Of a DNA stretch of 13,036 nt, positions 12,950 to 13,036 are shown one piece after another. The notes below the pieces were generated by a model. That model was not told where the DNA came from and made no database searches. It saw only the letters and a list, made by a program, of their open reading frames with translations. The stretch is from a bacterium (GTDB taxonomy: Bacteria > Oederibacteriota > PGYV01 > DSBP01). Within the stretch, counting starts at the first letter, position 1; each line of letters opens with the position of its first letter. The stretch covers positions 1 through 13,036 of the forward strand of contig DSBP01000341.1 in the NCBI GenBank assembly GCA_011049465.1. The letters are read 5' to 3'. The translations under genes and the position numbers were made by a program.

Positions 12950-13036
12950 GAGGTGGGCCGGGGCAGGCAGCGGAGAAATTTTCCTGATTGCCATGAGCCT
13001 GATCATGTTAATTTCACGATAGACTGCTGTGCGCGG
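12950..13036 (+). repeat. Repeat element copy 2, cut by the window edge
   Basis: The first 32 bp (12950-12981) match 11218-11249 at 31 of 32 positions. Beyond that the two copies diverge. Near the edge, GCTGTGCGC (13026-13034) also occurs on the opposite strand inside copy 1 (11375-11383), suggesting that this copy relates to copy 1 read from its other end. The element continues past the window, so its full size is unknown. Confidence 0.7.

Overview
The window reads as chromosomal DNA of an anaerobic, diderm (outer-membrane) bacterium. A TonB-dependent outer-membrane receptor points to an outer membrane, and an oxygen-sensitive class III ribonucleotide reductase with its radical-SAM activase points to anaerobic growth. 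Genes are moderately GC-rich, use many ATA (Ile) and AGG (Arg) codons, and are separated by AT-rich spacers. I cannot assign a phylum with confidence; the mix would suit an uncultured anaerobic lineage such as those near Elusimicrobia or Goldbacteria, but this is only an impression.

Layout: (1) 45-470, a compact hicB-hicA toxin-antitoxin pair. (2) 515-3565, a thiamin-pyrophosphate (TPP) riboswitch with a perfect terminator hairpin, followed by an AIR-synthase-superfamily enzyme that overlaps (ATGA) a TonB-dependent receptor. This looks like a thiamin-responsive uptake/salvage operon. (3) 3631-4433, an exported protein of unknown family with its own good sigma70-type promoter. (4) 4502-4579, an imperfect inverted repeat between convergent genes, then a minus-strand HD-domain hydrolase (4593-5195) with a consensus promoter. 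(5) 5206-5658, a dense regulatory region between the divergent HD gene and nrd operon, holding a DnaA box, palindromes resembling NrdR boxes, and a consensus promoter whose -10 lies inside the best NrdR-like box. (6) 5659-8663, the anaerobic ribonucleotide reductase operon. The reductase is split: the catalytic subunit ends after its zinc site, and the glycyl-radical domain is a separate 67-aa protein with its own ribosome binding site, followed by nrdG. (7) 8846-11140, a Cache-type sensor histidine kinase and a single-domain response regulator. (8) 11218-11519, a gene-free, GC-rich repeat element with about 30-bp inverted arms. (9) 11663-12847, an iron-type alcohol dehydrogenase. (10) 12950 to the window end, a second copy of the repeat's end.

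Functional links: the TPP riboswitch should shut off the receptor operon when TPP is plentiful. The nrd operon supplies dNTPs without oxygen and is probably repressed by NrdR, which is not encoded here. The most notable points are the split class III reductase, the TPP-controlled AIR-synthase/receptor pair, and the repeat that brackets the alcohol dehydrogenase gene.
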